Assembly: GCA_050744325.1 (NCBI GenBank)
Contig: JBOGHK010000187.1
Location: 1 to 64,000, forward strand
Direction: 5' to 3'
Source: DASXTK01 sp050744325
GTDB taxonomy: Bacteria > Actinomycetota > Acidimicrobiia > Acidimicrobiales > VFJN01
DNA: 64,000 nucleotides
Of this stretch, positions 63,616 through 64,000 are shown one piece after another (the first letter of the stretch is position 1; the number at the start of each line of letters is the position of its first letter). The translations under genes were made by a program, and so were the position numbers. The notes beneath the pieces were generated by a model. The model was not told the origin of the DNA. It made no database searches and worked only from the letters and a program-made list of their open reading frames with translations.

Positions 63616-64000
63616 TCAGCGGGGCGTCGGCAGGGGCGGGATGAGGAACTCCTGGCCCGGGTGGATCAGGTCCGGGTTGTCCGGATCGGGCAGGAGGAAG
63701 TTGTTGGCCAGTGCGATGCGCTCGTACTCCCGGCCGTCGCCGTAGACCCGTTCGGCGAACTCCCAGAGCGACTCGCCCCGTCGCACCACGACCCGCAACG
63801 GCTCCCTGGTCGGTGTGTCCAGCACCTCGTCGGGCGCCAGCAACCGCGGCGGAGGCGGCGACTGCGGAGCGGGTGCGGCGAGCACGCCCTGCGAGAAGCT
63901 GGACGGAAGCCCGGGGGCTTGCGCATACCACGGGAACAACGGGGTCCCCGTCTGGGGAACGATCTGCGTGCCCTGCGTGAGGGTCCCGACGAGGGCGATG
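63616..64000 (-). CDS. LysM-domain protein, C-terminal part (runs off the right edge)
   Basis: The frame is open to the window end. The upstream visible part begins IALVGTLTQGTQIVPQTG, followed by a Pro-rich linker and a LysM module (RVVVRRGESLWEFAERVYGDGREY...LPDPDNPDLIHPGQEFLIPPL) to the stop. An internal TTG at 63939 is unlikely to be the start because the frame continues upstream. C-terminal LysM after membrane or Pro-rich segments occurs in actinobacterial cell-wall-linked proteins. The N-terminal function is outside the window. Confidence 0.7.
   Translation of the reverse strand, partial: IALVGTLTQGTQIVPQTGTPLFPWYAQAPGLPSSFSQGVLAAPAPQSPPPPRLLAPDEVLDTPTREPLRVVVRRGESLWEFAERVYGDGREYERIALANNFLLPDPDNPDLIHPGQEFLIPPLPTPR

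Overview
The window is GC-rich DNA with GTG/TTG starts, very tight gene packing, F420-type and DUF2510 proteins, Tat/lipoprotein signals and several apparently leaderless promoters. It reads as chromosome of a high-GC actinobacterium, possibly of the Acidimicrobiia type; the exact lineage cannot be fixed from this sequence alone. No transposase, integrase, CRISPR array or rRNA was found.

Left edge (1-898): the end-truncated N-terminus of a PhoD-like phosphoesterase and a small Tat-exported protein. From 1.36 to 31.3 kb lies one large biosynthetic gene cluster. It starts with a StrR/ParB-type regulator whose promoter carries a perfect 18-bp inverted repeat. A leftward operon follows, encoding a NodU/TobZ-type carbamoyltransferase, a methyltransferase fused to a carrier domain, a membrane desaturase and a free-standing B3/B4 tRNA-editing-like domain. 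Divergent from it are an Arg:X amidinotransferase and a ThDP enzyme. A second leftward set holds a HIT hydrolase, a dTMP-kinase-like protein, an APH-like kinase, a guanylate-kinase-like protein and a PLP aminotransferase. The rightward main operon holds an ACP, a FAAL acyl-AMP ligase, a nucleotidyltransferase with a PqqD/RRE-like tail, an unknown protein, a dimodular NRPS (C-A-T-C-A-T-TE), MbtH, a DrrAB-like ABC exporter, an AfsA-type hotdog protein, an NDP-kinase-like protein, a nitroreductase and a second guanylate-kinase-like protein.

The unusual point is that enzymes resembling every step of a mono-, di- and triphosphate relay, plus a nucleotidyltransferase and a HIT phosphoramidase-like hydrolase, are interleaved with a lipid-initiated NRPS and guanidine/carbamoyl tailoring. 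My working hypothesis is a guanidinylated, carbamoylated lipodipeptide that is phosphorylated or nucleotidylated. I know of no described cluster with this whole combination, but I could not search. Three palindromes (2343, 14051, 32033) are candidate targets of the StrR-like regulator.

The right border (31.3-33.8 kb) is lower in GC, holds a small secreted protein, a tRNA-3'-end-like sequence with nested dyads, and an acyltransferase-3 remnant. It looks like an integration or rearrangement border. From 32.5 kb on the genome looks ordinary: nucleoside catabolism (add, deoC, two aldehyde dehydrogenases), an F420 LLM oxidoreductase with TetR and VOC partners, two ECF sigma factors with NTF2-like tails, a sugar ABC system with fused permeases and a degenerate ATPase, an XRE/NB-ARC/TPR regulator, a hemerythrin gene with a 31-codon leader ORF, a MarR/lipoprotein pair behind a heptamer array, and a LacI-controlled glycan operon (binding protein, two permeases, GH144-like and GH39-like hydrolases). 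The right edge ends in a HAF-repeat protein and a truncated LysM protein.
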